DNA from: DATBGS01 sp036557885
GTDB taxonomy: Bacteria > Chloroflexota > Ktedonobacteria > Ktedonobacterales > DATBGS01
Reading direction: 5' to 3'
Assembly: GCA_036557885.1 (NCBI GenBank)
Contig: DATBGS010000109.1
Location: 1-64,000 of the forward strand
DNA: 64,000 nt
Position numbers and translations under genes: made by a program. Of the stretch, positions 6,626 through 15,435 are shown piece after piece (the stretch's first letter is position 1; each line of letters begins with the position of its first letter). The notes below the pieces were generated by a model. It was not told the origin of the DNA and did not search any database. It saw only the letters and a program-made list of their open reading frames with translations.

Positions 6626-8731
6626 ATGGCAATAAGCAGAAAAGCCCCGGCGGAACTCAAAGGCAAACTTGATCCGGTTGAACTCTATCGAACAATGGCG
6701 CTGGCACGCGCCATGAATGATCTGTTAAAGATTCGCAAAACCCAAAATAAATTTCCTTTTTATATTGGCTGCGCCGGGCACGAGAGCGTGGCCGGGCTGG
6801 TGGCAGCGTTGGATGATGAGGACTGGCTGGCGTTCTATTATCGTGATCTGGCGGGCTGGCTTCAGCGGACAAAAGATATTTACGGCCCGCTGCGCGAGGC
6901 GTATTCGCGCTCCACCGGCCCGATGTGCGCTGGGCGAAACATGCCCTCGCACTATAGCAGCCGCCAGCATCATATTCTGCCCACATTCAGCGAAGTGGCC
7001 GGGTTAGCCCCATTTGTGGGCGGCGTCGGTTTTGCGTTTAAGCGCGATGGCAGCAAGCGTATTGCGGCATTTTTTACGGGCGATGGTGGGGTGGCAACCA
7101 ACGATTTTAATGTGCTGTTCCGCCAGGCGACGGTGCATAAGCTGCCGGTGCTGATCGTCGTGGAGAATAATGGCTGGGCGATTACGACGCATCATGCCGA
7201 AAAAGAGCAGATTCAGTGGGCAGGCGATCTGGTGGCCTGGGCAAAGGCGGCGGAGGCGATTGCGCTTGATGTGGATGGCACGAATGCCATAGAAACCTAT
7301 GAAAAGACCCGCGAGGTCGTACACAAGCTCCGCGAAGGCAAAGGCCCGGCCCTGATTCACCTGCATACGGGCCTGCTTGACCCGCATTCCAGCAGCACCG
7401 ATATTAAAGCGTATCGCTCGACAGAAGAAATTGAGGATACGTTTGCGCACAAAGACCCGCTGAAAAATACCGGGCGGCTACTGGTGCAAAAAGGCTATCT
7501 GACTGAAGAGCAGTTGACGCAGATTCAGAAAGATGCCAGGGATGAGGTCAGGCGCGCTGAAGCGGAGGTGTTGGAGGAGCCAGAGGTCAGCCCAGAACGG
7601 GTGATGCAGCATGTGCTGACGTTGCCAGAGGGCGAACCACAGGCACCGTCTGGCGTCAACCGCAAGATGAACATGCTGGGCGCGATTAATGAGGCATTGG
7701 TCGAGATACGCCAGCGCGACCCCGGCTTCTTTGTCTATGGGCAGGACGTGGGCAGCCCGCGTGGTGGCGTGTTTGGTGCCACTCAAGAACTGGTGAAGCA
7801 GTTCCCCGGAACGGCGATCAGTAGTCCCCTCAATGAGCAGGTGATCGTGGGGATAGCGGCGGGGGCGAGCATGGCGGATGGGTGCCCGCGCTGTGGGGAG
7901 GTTCAGTTTGTGGATTATCATCAATCTGCGGCGCAAACGCTGCGCCTGGGTGCGCGCATCGAGTATCAAAGTCTTGGAGATTGGAATTGTCCGATGCTGC
8001 TGCGTATGAAGGCGGGGAGCGGCGGCGGTGGCCCGATCTCGGATGCTGGCAGCGGCGGCGGCGCCTTTGGGCATTCTAACGCCGGGGAGCAGTGGTTTAC
8101 CGATATTCCAGGGTTGATTACCGTTTGTCCCAGCACGCCCTATGATGCCAAAGGGCTGCTGCTGGAGGCCGGGCGCTCGCCCTCGCCAGTCGTGTACCTG
8201 GAGCGTGGGCGGCTCTATCGCTCAGACCCACCCAAAGGGCCAGATGGTCAGCCGATTGCTGCTCTCGAAGCCCTGTGGGAGGTTCCCGAAGGGTATTATA
8301 CCGAGCCATTGGGCAAGGCCCGCAGGATTCGGCTGGGGGATGGCCCATCGGTTATCGCCATTGTGGCCTGGGGGACGATGGTGCTGGAATCAGCCATTGC
8401 TGCGGCGCGTTATCTGGCCGAGTATCCTGATCAGTCGGTGGAGGTTGTAGACCTGCGCACGCTGATGCCGCTGGATGAGGAAGCGATTACAGCGGCAGTA
8501 CGCGAGGCCAATCGCGTGATTGTGGTGACGGAAGAGGCTGATCTGGCGCCCTTTGCCCGACACGTGCATTCCTGGATTACGCAAAAACTCTTCTGGGACT
8601 TAGATTGCACGCCGGAGGTGATTGCGGCATTGCCAGCACCAGCAGCGCCCTATAATGCGCCAGAGGAGATCGCTTTCTTCCCCACTTCTCAGGACATCTA
8701 CCAGGCAATTACCCGTTTGATGCTCGAATAA
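6626..8731 (+). CDS. 2-oxoacid dehydrogenase E1 component, fused alpha and beta subunits
   Basis: This is a thiamine diphosphate enzyme that decarboxylates a 2-oxoacid and passes the acyl group to an E2 lipoyl protein. Residues 1 to about 330 match the E1 alpha subunit, with the ThDP motif starting GDGG at 152-155 and ending near NNGW at about 181. A linker rich in Glu and Pro leads to the E1 beta part at about 345-701 (YGQDVG, SPLNEQVIVG, a transketolase C-terminal domain with EVVDLRTLMPLD). Such fusions are usually assigned to branched-chain or pyruvate substrates; the sequence does not decide between them. No E2 or E3 gene is adjacent, and the gene is bounded by terminator-like hairpins on both sides, so it appears monocistronic. 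Confidence 0.88.
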   Translation: MAISRKAPAELKGKLDPVELYRTMALARAMNDLLKIRKTQNKFPFYIGCAGHESVAGLVAALDDEDWLAFYYRDLAGWLQRTKDIYGPLREAYSRSTGPMCAGRNMPSHYSSRQHHILPTFSEVAGLAPFVGGVGFAFKRDGSKRIAAFFTGDGGVATNDFNVLFRQATVHKLPVLIVVENNGWAITTHHAEKEQIQWAGDLVAWAKAAEAIALDVDGTNAIETYEKTREVVHKLREGKGPALIHLHTGLLDPHSSSTDIKAYRSTEEIEDTFAHKDPLKNTGRLLVQKGYLTEEQLTQIQKDARDEVRRAEAEVLEEPEVSPERVMQHVLTLPEGEPQAPSGVNRKMNMLGAINEALVEIRQRDPGFFVYGQDVGSPRGGVFGATQELVKQFPGTAISSPLNEQVIVGIAAGASMADGCPRCGEVQFVDYHQSAAQTLRLGARIEYQSLGDWNCPMLLRMKAGSGGGGPISDAGSGGGAFGHSNAGEQWFTDIPGLITVCPSTPYDAKGLLLEAGRSPSPVVYLERGRLYRSDPPKGPDGQPIAALEALWEVPEGYYTEPLGKARRIRLGDGPSVIAIVAWGTMVLESAIAAARYLAEYPDQSVEVVDLRTLMPLDEEAITAAVREANRVIVVTEEADLAPFARHVHSWITQKLFWDLDCTPEVIAALPAPAAPYNAPEEIAFFPTSQDIYQAITRLMLE

Positions 8732-8767
8732 GATGCGCAAAAGATAAGGAATTGCAACGTTCGCAAA

Positions 8768-8812
8768 AGAGCCAGGACTGGAGAACGACATCCGTTCTCA
8801 CGCCCTGGCTCT
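8768..8812 (+). terminator. Hairpin terminator after the E1 gene
   Basis: AGAGCCAGG at 8768-8776 pairs with CCTGGCTCT at 8804-8812, with an inner GAGAACG/CGTTCTC pair. It ends in CTTGTAT rather than a long T run. Confidence 0.65.
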
Positions 8813-9041
8813 CTTGTATATGTGGGCGAGTTGGCAGAAGTTTCTCTCCAGCTATGCAACTTTCTTTTCTGTAGTGCGTATTCCTGGCAGAAGACAGAAA
8901 ACTTCTGTACAATTCCCCCCAGATGAATAGGAGGGCGTGAGGGTGGCATTCTTAGGAGCAATGGTCGCCCACCTCGCCACCGGGCGACCCAGCGGGGCCT
9001 CCCGCAAGGCAGAAGAAGAACGCTGGCGAGGGAGCGGCACC

Positions 9042-9638
9042 GTGACAGGCACGATGGAGCATGTCGAGGATACTGCTTTGGTGCGGCGCACGCTCGCTGG
9101 CGAGCAAGATGCGTTTAGCCAGCTAGTAGAGCGCTATAAAGACCCGGTTTATCATGTTGCTTTCCGGATGCTTGGCAATGCTGCTGAAGCTGAGGATGTG
9201 GCGCAGGAGGCTTTTGTCCGCGCCTACACGCAGTTGGGAACGTACAAGCCAGAGCACCGTTTTAGCACCTGGCTGCTTTCCATCGCTTCCCACCTTGCCA
9301 TTGATCAACTGCGGCGTCGGCGTTTTCTCGCGCTTCCGCTGGAGGATGTGCCTTTTCTGGAATGGTTAGCCGATAGCGAGACTGGCCCAGAGGACGCAGC
9401 AATTGAGGGCGAGCGCCAGGATGAGATGCAGCATCTGATCCAAAAGCTTCCATCCAAATATCGGGCAGTAGTGGTGCTGCGCTACTGGCAAGATCTCTCC
9501 TATGAGGAGATTGCTACGGCCTTACATTTAACTCCCGCCCTGGTTAAAGCGCGTCTGCACCGGGCACGCGAGCTGCTGGCACGCTACCTCAAAGATGAGG
9601 AAACGGAGGAGGGCATGTATGCGCTGCCGACAGGCTAA
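9042..9638 (+). CDS. ECF-type RNA polymerase sigma factor
   Basis: The protein is about 198 residues from GTG 9042, which has GAGGGAG 7 bases upstream. Sigma region 2 covers roughly residues 12-80 (DAFSQLVERYKDPVYHVAFR, then AEAEDVAQEAFVRAY and FSTWLLSIA). Region 4 covers about 128-185, with an HTH around LSYEEIATALHLT. This is the two-domain ECF architecture that directs polymerase to a small regulon. An upstream GTG at 8943 also has a strong AGGAGGG site and would add 33 residues; ATG 9054 is a third option. The 3' end overlaps the next gene by 20 bases, and the product of that gene is the expected cognate anti-sigma factor. Confidence 0.93.
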   Translation: MTGTMEHVEDTALVRRTLAGEQDAFSQLVERYKDPVYHVAFRMLGNAAEAEDVAQEAFVRAYTQLGTYKPEHRFSTWLLSIASHLAIDQLRRRRFLALPLEDVPFLEWLADSETGPEDAAIEGERQDEMQHLIQKLPSKYRAVVVLRYWQDLSYEEIATALHLTPALVKARLHRARELLARYLKDEETEEGMYALPTG

Positions 9639-10305
9639 GGCATTGTTGCCTGCTCATTTTGATAAAGAGCTTTCCGAAGGAAACCGCCGGGCACTAGAAG
9701 AGCACATGGCGAGTTGCTCGCGTTGCCATGCCCATTGGCGCCGCCTGCATCGTGTGGAACATCGCCTGATTCGCGCTTCGCAGCAGATGACGCCAGTATC
9801 TGTGCCCAAAGTGGATTTTACTGCCTCAGTCATGCAAGCCATTGCCGCGCGTCAACAAGAAGGCGCTTCGGTTCACGGCTTTCCTGTGATGGCTTCGCGG
9901 GCCATTGCTCCAGCTTCAGATCAGGTGCTCGTTGAAGAGATGCACCCGTCGCCCGTGTCGCCTCTTGGTCCCTGGTCTGGATGGGAGGCAAGCGCGCTTG
10001 CCTCTTGGATTCTTTCTTCGCGGATGATGCTCTCTGGAATCCTCGCTATTCTTTTTGCAGTGATGGCGGCGGTCGTCGTGGCAGGGGTATTCTTGACGCA
10101 ACCAGCACTTTCTACGCAAACGCTCGACACGCTTGCCAGCCTGTTTTCTCGCATTGCCGATGGGTTTTACGGGCTTGTAGCGATGCTTTCCGCGCTGGCC
10201 GACAACCAATTGCTGCTGGCAGGGGTAGCCACCAGTTATGTAAGCCTGGCGTTGCTCTGGTTTTATCTGATGCGCCATCATGAGCCTGAAGAGGTGGAGT
10301 CATGA
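9619..10305 (+). CDS. Zinc-finger anti-sigma factor, membrane bound
   Basis: The start is placed at ATG 9619 because GGAGGAGGG lies just upstream; an earlier in-frame ATG at 9595 is less likely. The N-terminal anti-sigma zinc finger has Cys3, His29, Cys33 and Cys36 in the HxxxCxxC arrangement that clamps ECF sigma factors. A polar linker leads to a transmembrane helix at about residues 130-155 and a second near the C-terminus (LALLWFYLM). The protein probably holds the sigma factor at the inner face of the membrane until an envelope signal releases it. It overlaps the sigma gene by 20 bases and the next gene by ATGA, so all three are translationally coupled. Confidence 0.88.
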   Translation: MRCRQAKALLPAHFDKELSEGNRRALEEHMASCSRCHAHWRRLHRVEHRLIRASQQMTPVSVPKVDFTASVMQAIAARQQEGASVHGFPVMASRAIAPASDQVLVEEMHPSPVSPLGPWSGWEASALASWILSSRMMLSGILAILFAVMAAVVVAGVFLTQPALSTQTLDTLASLFSRIADGFYGLVAMLSALADNQLLLAGVATSYVSLALLWFYLMRHHEPEEVES

Positions 10306-11297
10306 GGCGCCATCGGTATGCGCTGCTGGGAGGGGGAGCAGTGCTGCTCCTCCTGGTCTGCTGCCTGCTGGTTGTGGTGATCAGCGCGGTTGTTCGCTAT
10401 GGGCATCTGTGTGGTGTGGGCAATTCAAGCGGCGCTCGTACCACAGTCGTGCAACAAGGCCAGACCACCGACAGCGTGATGGCCTGTGGGGGAAGTGTGC
10501 TGATTGCCGGGCACGTTACCGACGATGTGTCATCCTATGGTGGTTCAGTAATGATTGCGCCTACCGGGCAGGTAGATGGAGATATAAGCAGTTATGGTGG
10601 CCGGGTGGAGATCGCCGGTCGGGTGAGCGGTGATGTAGACAGCTATGGCGGAACGGTGCATATCTCCAGAGGCGGGCTGGTAAGCGGTGATGTCACCGCT
10701 TATGGTGATCGTGTGATTGCCGACCCTGGTGCCCAGGTGCAGGGGGATGTGCATGAACGCGCTGGTGGCGGTTTTCCCGGCAGCCTCTTTGACCCGTTCA
10801 ATGTCTTCCCTTTGAGGGTTTCTTTCTGGACCGTGCTCTTGTGGGGGATTGTTGCGGTTGCCTTGGTCCATTGGCTGCCAGAGCGCACGCGGCGTGTTGG
10901 CGAAGTAATCTTTTCTCGTTTGCCACGTAGCGTGGTTGTGGGGACGCTCAGCTGGGTGCTTGGGGTAGTCCTGGCCTTTATTCTGGCGTTTACCATTATT
11001 GGGATTCCAGTGAGTGTAGCAATAGTGGCTGTGCTCATTGCGGGGGCGGCGATGGGCGAAGTAGCATTAAGCTGGGTGCTTGGCCGCGCTCTCCTTCAGC
11101 GCTTCTCGCAACGCGAACATTCTAGAATAGTTGAAGTTCTGGCGGGTGTAGCGCTGCTGGCGCTGCTTGGGGCGATACCGTTCTTTGGAGCCATCTTCAA
11201 CCTCGCGCTTGCTGTGGTGGGGGTAGGCGCTACTTTTCTGAGCCGCTTTGGTGCGCGGCGGTGGACGACTGGCGCGCTGCGCCGTTGGGCGAACTGA
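10302..11297 (+). CDS. Bactofilin-like repeat membrane protein
   Basis: The 331-residue protein has a signal anchor at about 8-30 and then a region with four repeats of about 16-20 residues (DDVSSYGGSVMI, GDISSYGGRVEI, GDVDSYGGTVHI, GDVTAYGDRVIA). These resemble the right-handed beta-solenoid of polymer-forming bactofilins, here placed outside the membrane. The C-terminal half has about four transmembrane helices from about 175 onward. The gene starts in an ATGA overlap with the anti-sigma gene, so it is probably the effector or a target of that sigma system. The exact role is unknown; envelope maintenance is an inference from context. Confidence 0.7.
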   Translation: MRRHRYALLGGGAVLLLLVCCLLVVVISAVVRYGHLCGVGNSSGARTTVVQQGQTTDSVMACGGSVLIAGHVTDDVSSYGGSVMIAPTGQVDGDISSYGGRVEIAGRVSGDVDSYGGTVHISRGGLVSGDVTAYGDRVIADPGAQVQGDVHERAGGGFPGSLFDPFNVFPLRVSFWTVLLWGIVAVALVHWLPERTRRVGEVIFSRLPRSVVVGTLSWVLGVVLAFILAFTIIGIPVSVAIVAVLIAGAAMGEVALSWVLGRALLQRFSQREHSRIVEVLAGVALLALLGAIPFFGAIFNLALAVVGVGATFLSRFGARRWTTGALRRWAN

Positions 11298-11599
11298 CTG
11301 CCAGCGGCCTGCCCCGCCTGGTTTTGTGCCTCTGTTTCTCCTCTGCCTCTGCTCCTATTCTCCTCTCCTCGTTTTCTTCTGCGGCGCAGTTTCTTTTTCC
11401 CCCAGCAGTTTGATACTTTCCCTGTGCTAATCGGCATCTTTTGTGCGAGAATAGCCCTTTAGTACACAAGATGCAAAAACACAAGACGTGGTGTGATCTG
11501 TGTGATAGAATGCCGACAACACTCTCTGGCGTGGCTATGAGGGTATCCCGGCTCGTGGCGTTTTGGTGTGATGAAGGACAATACCCACCAGTGCGCTAG
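11298..11599. other. Intergenic region with pyrimidine tract and inverted repeat
   Basis: About 300 bases without a gene. A long C/T-rich stretch runs from about 11327 to 11405. An imperfect inverted repeat follows at 11434-11474 (GCATCTTTTGTGC against GTACACAAGATGC, 11 of 13 positions paired). A TAGAAT box near 11505 is a possible -10 element for the methyltransferase gene, but no good -35 was seen. Confidence 0.5.
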
Positions 11600-12967
11600 A
11601 TGCCGTCAAAGCTGGCGGGCGATGGACGCATGATAGAGATTGAGCTAACTGATCTGGCGCATGGGGGCGATGCGGTTGGGCGACATGATGGGCGCGCAAT
11701 ATTTGTTCCCGGCGGCATCCCTGGGGAAGTGGTGCGCGCTGAGATTACCGAGGAACGGCGTGCCTATGCCCGCGCGCAGATCGTGGAGATTCTGCACGCC
11801 TCGCCTGATCGGATTGCCCCGCGCTACCCAGACCTGAGCGAGTCTGGTGGCTTTCAATGGCAGCACCTTGCTTATCCTGCACAGCTTGCGTGGAAAGCAC
11901 GCATTTTGCGCCAGCTTTTGATTCGTTTGGGGAAAGTTCCCAACCCTCCGGTTCAGCCCACCCTGGGCATGCCTGCCGATTCGGATGTCTGGCGCTATCG
12001 GACGGTGGCGCAGTTTGCGGTTGGCCTGGATGGGGCGATAGGGTTTCGCAAGGTTGCCAGCCACGATGTGCTGGATATGAATGAATGTCCCATTGTGCAT
12101 CCCGCGCTTGATCGTATCTATCAACAGGTGCGGGCATGGCTGGTGAAGACCTGGGGCAGTGGCGCTGGTCAGCGGCTGGAGCGCTTTACGGTGCGCGTGG
12201 CCGCAAGCGCTCCCACACTCGAAAGCGCTCCAGCGCTGTTGAGCGTCGAAGCGCGCCCGGCTGCCGACTTACGTATGGTGGATGGGCCACAGGGTTTAGC
12301 CGAGGCATTGATGGAGGCAGTTCCTGGGTTGGCTGGGGTCGTGGTTGTGGGATTGGCCGGTGGGCGTGGCCGTGTGATTGTTGGGCAAGATCATCTGATT
12401 GAGCAAGTGCTGGATCATCAGTTTCGTATCTCTGCTGGCTCTTTTTTTCAGGTGAATGCCACCCAAACGCCCGTGCTGGTTCAGCGCGCCCTCGGTCTGC
12501 TGCATCCCCGCAAAACGGAGACGATTCTCGACGGCTATAGCGGCGTGGGGCTTTTTTCGGTGTTTCTGGCCGAGCGAGCTGCGCGAGTGATTGCCGTTGA
12601 ATCGCAGCCAAGCGCGGTTGCCGATGCGCGTGCCAGCGCGACGCTCAATGCAGTTGCCAATCTTTCGGTATTGGAAGGCGTGTTGGAGCGGGTCTTAGGG
12701 CAGCTTCAGCATCAAGGCGAGCGTTTTGATGGGGTGCTGGTTGATCCGCCGCGCGCGGGATGCCATCCCCGCGCACTTTCCATTCTTTCCGCGCTTGGGC
12801 CACGCGCCCTGGTCTATGTTTCGTGTGACCCCAGCACGCTTGCGCGCGATATTTCTCTGCTGCTTGCCAATAATGCCTATCGCCTCACAGCGGTTCAGCC
12901 AGTGGACATGTTTCCACAAACGGCCCATATCGAGAGCGTTTCCTTGCTGGAGCGCGTCAAGTTCTAG
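11600..12967 (+). CDS. TRAM-domain class I rRNA (uracil-5-)-methyltransferase
   Basis: This is a member of the RlmD/RlmC/TrmA family, which methylates C5 of a uridine in 23S rRNA or tRNA using S-adenosylmethionine. A TRAM domain occupies about residues 10-65 (EIELTDLAHGGDAVG). The methyltransferase half has SAGSFFQVN, the SAM motif LDGYSGVGLFS, DPPRAG, the catalytic Cys in YVSCDPSTLARD, and DMFPQTAHIE. The cysteines that bind the 4Fe-4S cluster in RlmD are absent: where CGGC would stand the sequence reads SGGFQWQHL. The target base cannot be read from sequence. ATG 11630 is an alternative start that still keeps the TRAM domain. Confidence 0.9.
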   Translation: MPSKLAGDGRMIEIELTDLAHGGDAVGRHDGRAIFVPGGIPGEVVRAEITEERRAYARAQIVEILHASPDRIAPRYPDLSESGGFQWQHLAYPAQLAWKARILRQLLIRLGKVPNPPVQPTLGMPADSDVWRYRTVAQFAVGLDGAIGFRKVASHDVLDMNECPIVHPALDRIYQQVRAWLVKTWGSGAGQRLERFTVRVAASAPTLESAPALLSVEARPAADLRMVDGPQGLAEALMEAVPGLAGVVVVGLAGGRGRVIVGQDHLIEQVLDHQFRISAGSFFQVNATQTPVLVQRALGLLHPRKTETILDGYSGVGLFSVFLAERAARVIAVESQPSAVADARASATLNAVANLSVLEGVLERVLGQLQHQGERFDGVLVDPPRAGCHPRALSILSALGPRALVYVSCDPSTLARDISLLLANNAYRLTAVQPVDMFPQTAHIESVSLLERVKF

Positions 12968-13005
12968 GTGCTTGTGGCGCCCAAGCTGTAGCAACAGGCA
13001 TGCTC

Positions 13006-14532
13006 TTATAACCGGCTCAAGATGACATATACCTGGCCGTCATGGCTCAATATGGCTCCTGGCGGCGGGTTTTGCTGCGCCACATAGCCAGGAGGCAAGC
13101 CAGGGGCGCGCTGTTCCCCCATAACTCGCAGGACCAGGTTTTGCTGGCTGAGGAGATGGGCGGCTTCTTCAAAGGATCGGCCAATAAGATCGGGCGCGCG
13201 CAGATCGTGCATCGCATTGGCGAGTTCGGCAAACCAGCGTTTCATCTCCTCTTTCTGCTTGTTGGCTGCATTGACCGCTTCGCGCTCTTTGCCAGCGTTG
13301 ATGCGCTGAAAGATGGCATCTTGTACGGCAAATGGGTGGGGAACATCGTTCATATAGACTTTTTGCTGCGCCCCAGCCGTCTCTACCCGCACCAGTCCAA
13401 AGTCAAACGTGCGGGCAATAACCGAAGGGACTTCCACTATCACGTCCTGAATCTTGCCATATTCTACAATGGAGCGGCCTTCAAAAAAGATAATCGCGGC
13501 GCGATCAATATCAATGATGCGATGGGTGGTGAGGATGAAAACGTCATCAATGTAGTTGATGTAGATATAGCCCATCCAGGCCAGACCAATGACAATCCCC
13601 CCAAGAAAGATCGGCCAGAGCACGAGATGGACCACAAAGGCCAATACCAGCATGATGATAACTAAAACAGCCCCAGGCGAAGCATTGCGTACAAGAATAT
13701 AGCGATGGCGTTGGATATATTGAATGGTGCGCTCTTCTGGGAAGTAGCGAATCTTGGAACTGAGGCGCAGTGGCCCTCCAAAGGTGCGCGTGGGACCATG
13801 AAATGTGCCTGGTTTAGGAGGTGGATCAGGCGATGGGGGTGGAGGAATGACGGTTGGCTGCGCCAGTTTTTCGATCACTCCCCGCATCGTTTCGTCTTTA
13901 ATGGCGACTGCTGGGGGCACTTTGCGTGATGCCTGGTAGTCGCGCTGGGCTTCCTGGAGCTGATCAACGATGAAACGCGGGTTAGCTATGCCTTCAAAGA
14001 CAATCGGCCCCGCTGCCGTAATGGTCGTGATGTTCCCATAGTTGAACAGGTACGCCCAGATGCTGCGCGCTTCCTGGTAGACCTGCTGGATTTTATCCAG
14101 AGGCGCTTCTTTTCGCTCAGGTTCAAGCAGGCCGTGCGCCACGATGATGCGCTTGTTAGTCAAGATATAGACCTTAAACCACCAGTCAGCCACATTGCTA
14201 TAGGCCCAGCGCAACAAGAAGACCAGAAACCCCAATCCGACGATGATTTCGAGTAGTACCCAGATCGGAGCGTAGACGCGCGGGGTGTTCAGATTGAGGG
14301 CGATAAGTCCAATCAGCACAAGCAGCAGCACGAGCGCGGGCCAGCCGGGTTTAAGGAGATACCACCAGTGCTTGTGCTTGATAAAAATGACCTGCTCGCC
14401 TTGTTGCTGTCCAGAGAATCGTTTGGGAGGAGGCTTTGGCTGACCTGGTTGCCTGGTACGGGACCAGCGTGATCTATTTCCTGGGGGGGTAGGGGCAGGC
14501 GCACCTGTTGGGCCGGGTGGATTACTGCTCAT
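13006..14532 (-). CDS. Double bPH2-domain membrane protein with C-terminal PASTA domain
   Basis: The 508-residue protein has a Pro/Gly-rich N-terminus (1-45), two transmembrane helices at about 60-110, and a bacterial PH (bPH2, YdbS-like) domain containing LTNKRIIVAHG. After a Pro-rich linker it repeats the pattern: two helices at about 290-335 and a second bPH2 domain with LTTHRIIDIDR. The last 65 residues form one PASTA domain (APDLIGRSFEEAAHLL, then VAQQNPPPG). PASTA domains usually bind muropeptides outside the cell, but even-numbered helices before it predict a cytoplasmic location. The function is unknown. The gene is convergent with the methyltransferase and may share a transcript with the CvpA-like gene upstream. 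Confidence 0.82.
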   Translation of the reverse strand: MSSNPPGPTGAPAPTPPGNRSRWSRTRQPGQPKPPPKRFSGQQQGEQVIFIKHKHWWYLLKPGWPALVLLLVLIGLIALNLNTPRVYAPIWVLLEIIVGLGFLVFLLRWAYSNVADWWFKVYILTNKRIIVAHGLLEPERKEAPLDKIQQVYQEARSIWAYLFNYGNITTITAAGPIVFEGIANPRFIVDQLQEAQRDYQASRKVPPAVAIKDETMRGVIEKLAQPTVIPPPPSPDPPPKPGTFHGPTRTFGGPLRLSSKIRYFPEERTIQYIQRHRYILVRNASPGAVLVIIMLVLAFVVHLVLWPIFLGGIVIGLAWMGYIYINYIDDVFILTTHRIIDIDRAAIIFFEGRSIVEYGKIQDVIVEVPSVIARTFDFGLVRVETAGAQQKVYMNDVPHPFAVQDAIFQRINAGKEREAVNAANKQKEEMKRWFAELANAMHDLRAPDLIGRSFEEAAHLLSQQNLVLRVMGEQRAPGLPPGYVAQQNPPPGAILSHDGQVYVILSRL

Positions 14533-14606
14533 GGGGTGTTGCTGCGCATTCTGCGAGTGCTCGCTTCAGGTGATCATGCTTTGCTGACAGAAACAAAACG
14601 AGAAGG

Positions 14607-15161
14607 CTACTTCTTGGGTTTGGGTTTCATCAGTACAAAGAGAACGATGATCAAAAACACCAGCCCGATACCAAAAACGGCTGGCTCGTAGCTGCCCACC
14701 GAACCCTGGTTTGGGCCTTGCGCATTGACCTGTAAATCGGGAATGATTTTGGTGACTGAATACCAGGTGATAGCGATGCCGTTAATGGCGCCAGGGATGA
14801 TTCCGGTAAGCCGGTGGACGGCGGCTGTAGGCGGGCGCCCTGCTTTGTGGCCGACCAGATAGCTTATCCCCGTTAAGATGGTGAAAGTGGAAAGCGTAAA
14901 GAGGGTGTCACCTTCCGCGTTTGGTGGGGTATAGGAGGGTGCCGCTGTGACGCTGTTGCCGTTCAGCAACGCATGAAACGCAGCGGATAGATTGACGAAA
15001 ATGAACTGATAGAGCAGGTGGTTGCCAATCGTAATCAGAAAGAGGATCACGGCAAGCAGGATTGCCATAGTGATGATTTCACGAAGCCAGCCGCGCCACA
15101 AGCCAATAAAGGCAGTAACGAGTAAGATGATAAAGACGCATTCGCCGGATGAAACGGTCAT
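14607..15161 (-). CDS. CvpA-like integral membrane protein
   Basis: The 184-residue hydrophobic protein has about four transmembrane helices. The first helix carries the GLWRGWLREI motif, close to the GxxRGxxRE signature near the N-terminus of CvpA (colicin V production) proteins. A polar loop of about 35 residues separates helices two and three, and the C-terminus is a basic KPKPKK tail. CvpA-family proteins are linked to envelope homeostasis, but no biochemical activity is known. It lies 74 bases upstream of the bPH2/PASTA gene in the same direction. Confidence 0.6.
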   Translation of the reverse strand: MTVSSGECVFIILLVTAFIGLWRGWLREIITMAILLAVILFLITIGNHLLYQFIFVNLSAAFHALLNGNSVTAAPSYTPPNAEGDTLFTLSTFTILTGISYLVGHKAGRPPTAAVHRLTGIIPGAINGIAITWYSVTKIIPDLQVNAQGPNQGSVGSYEPAVFGIGLVFLIIVLFVLMKPKPKK

Positions 15162-15435
15162 AAAACTGCCCTCCAGTCCGTTGGGCGGCGTGGCGGTTCT
15201 GTTTACCTGCTGTTTACTTGGGAAGCACCTCGACTGTCACGGCTCGCTTGAGCGCGATACCGGTTTTATCCTATCGCAAGTATCATACCACGTGGTTGAG
15301 CATACACAAGACCCAGCATTGGGAAGCTGCGAAGGGAAGCGATGAAAGAAACTATAAGGGAAGCTGGCGCTTCGATGAGGAAAAACGCGATTCCTAAGAT
15401 GGCTCCGGCGCGATATAATATGCTACGTCAGTGAC

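Noticed and set aside
7478..8074. Antisense ORF within the E1 gene
   Set aside because: It is opposite conserved ThDP-enzyme sequence and has no start signal.
10302..11297. Tandem DNA repeats coding the beta-solenoid as a recent duplication
   Set aside because: The four repeats have diverged at the nucleotide level, so they are old protein repeats and not a DNA repeat array.
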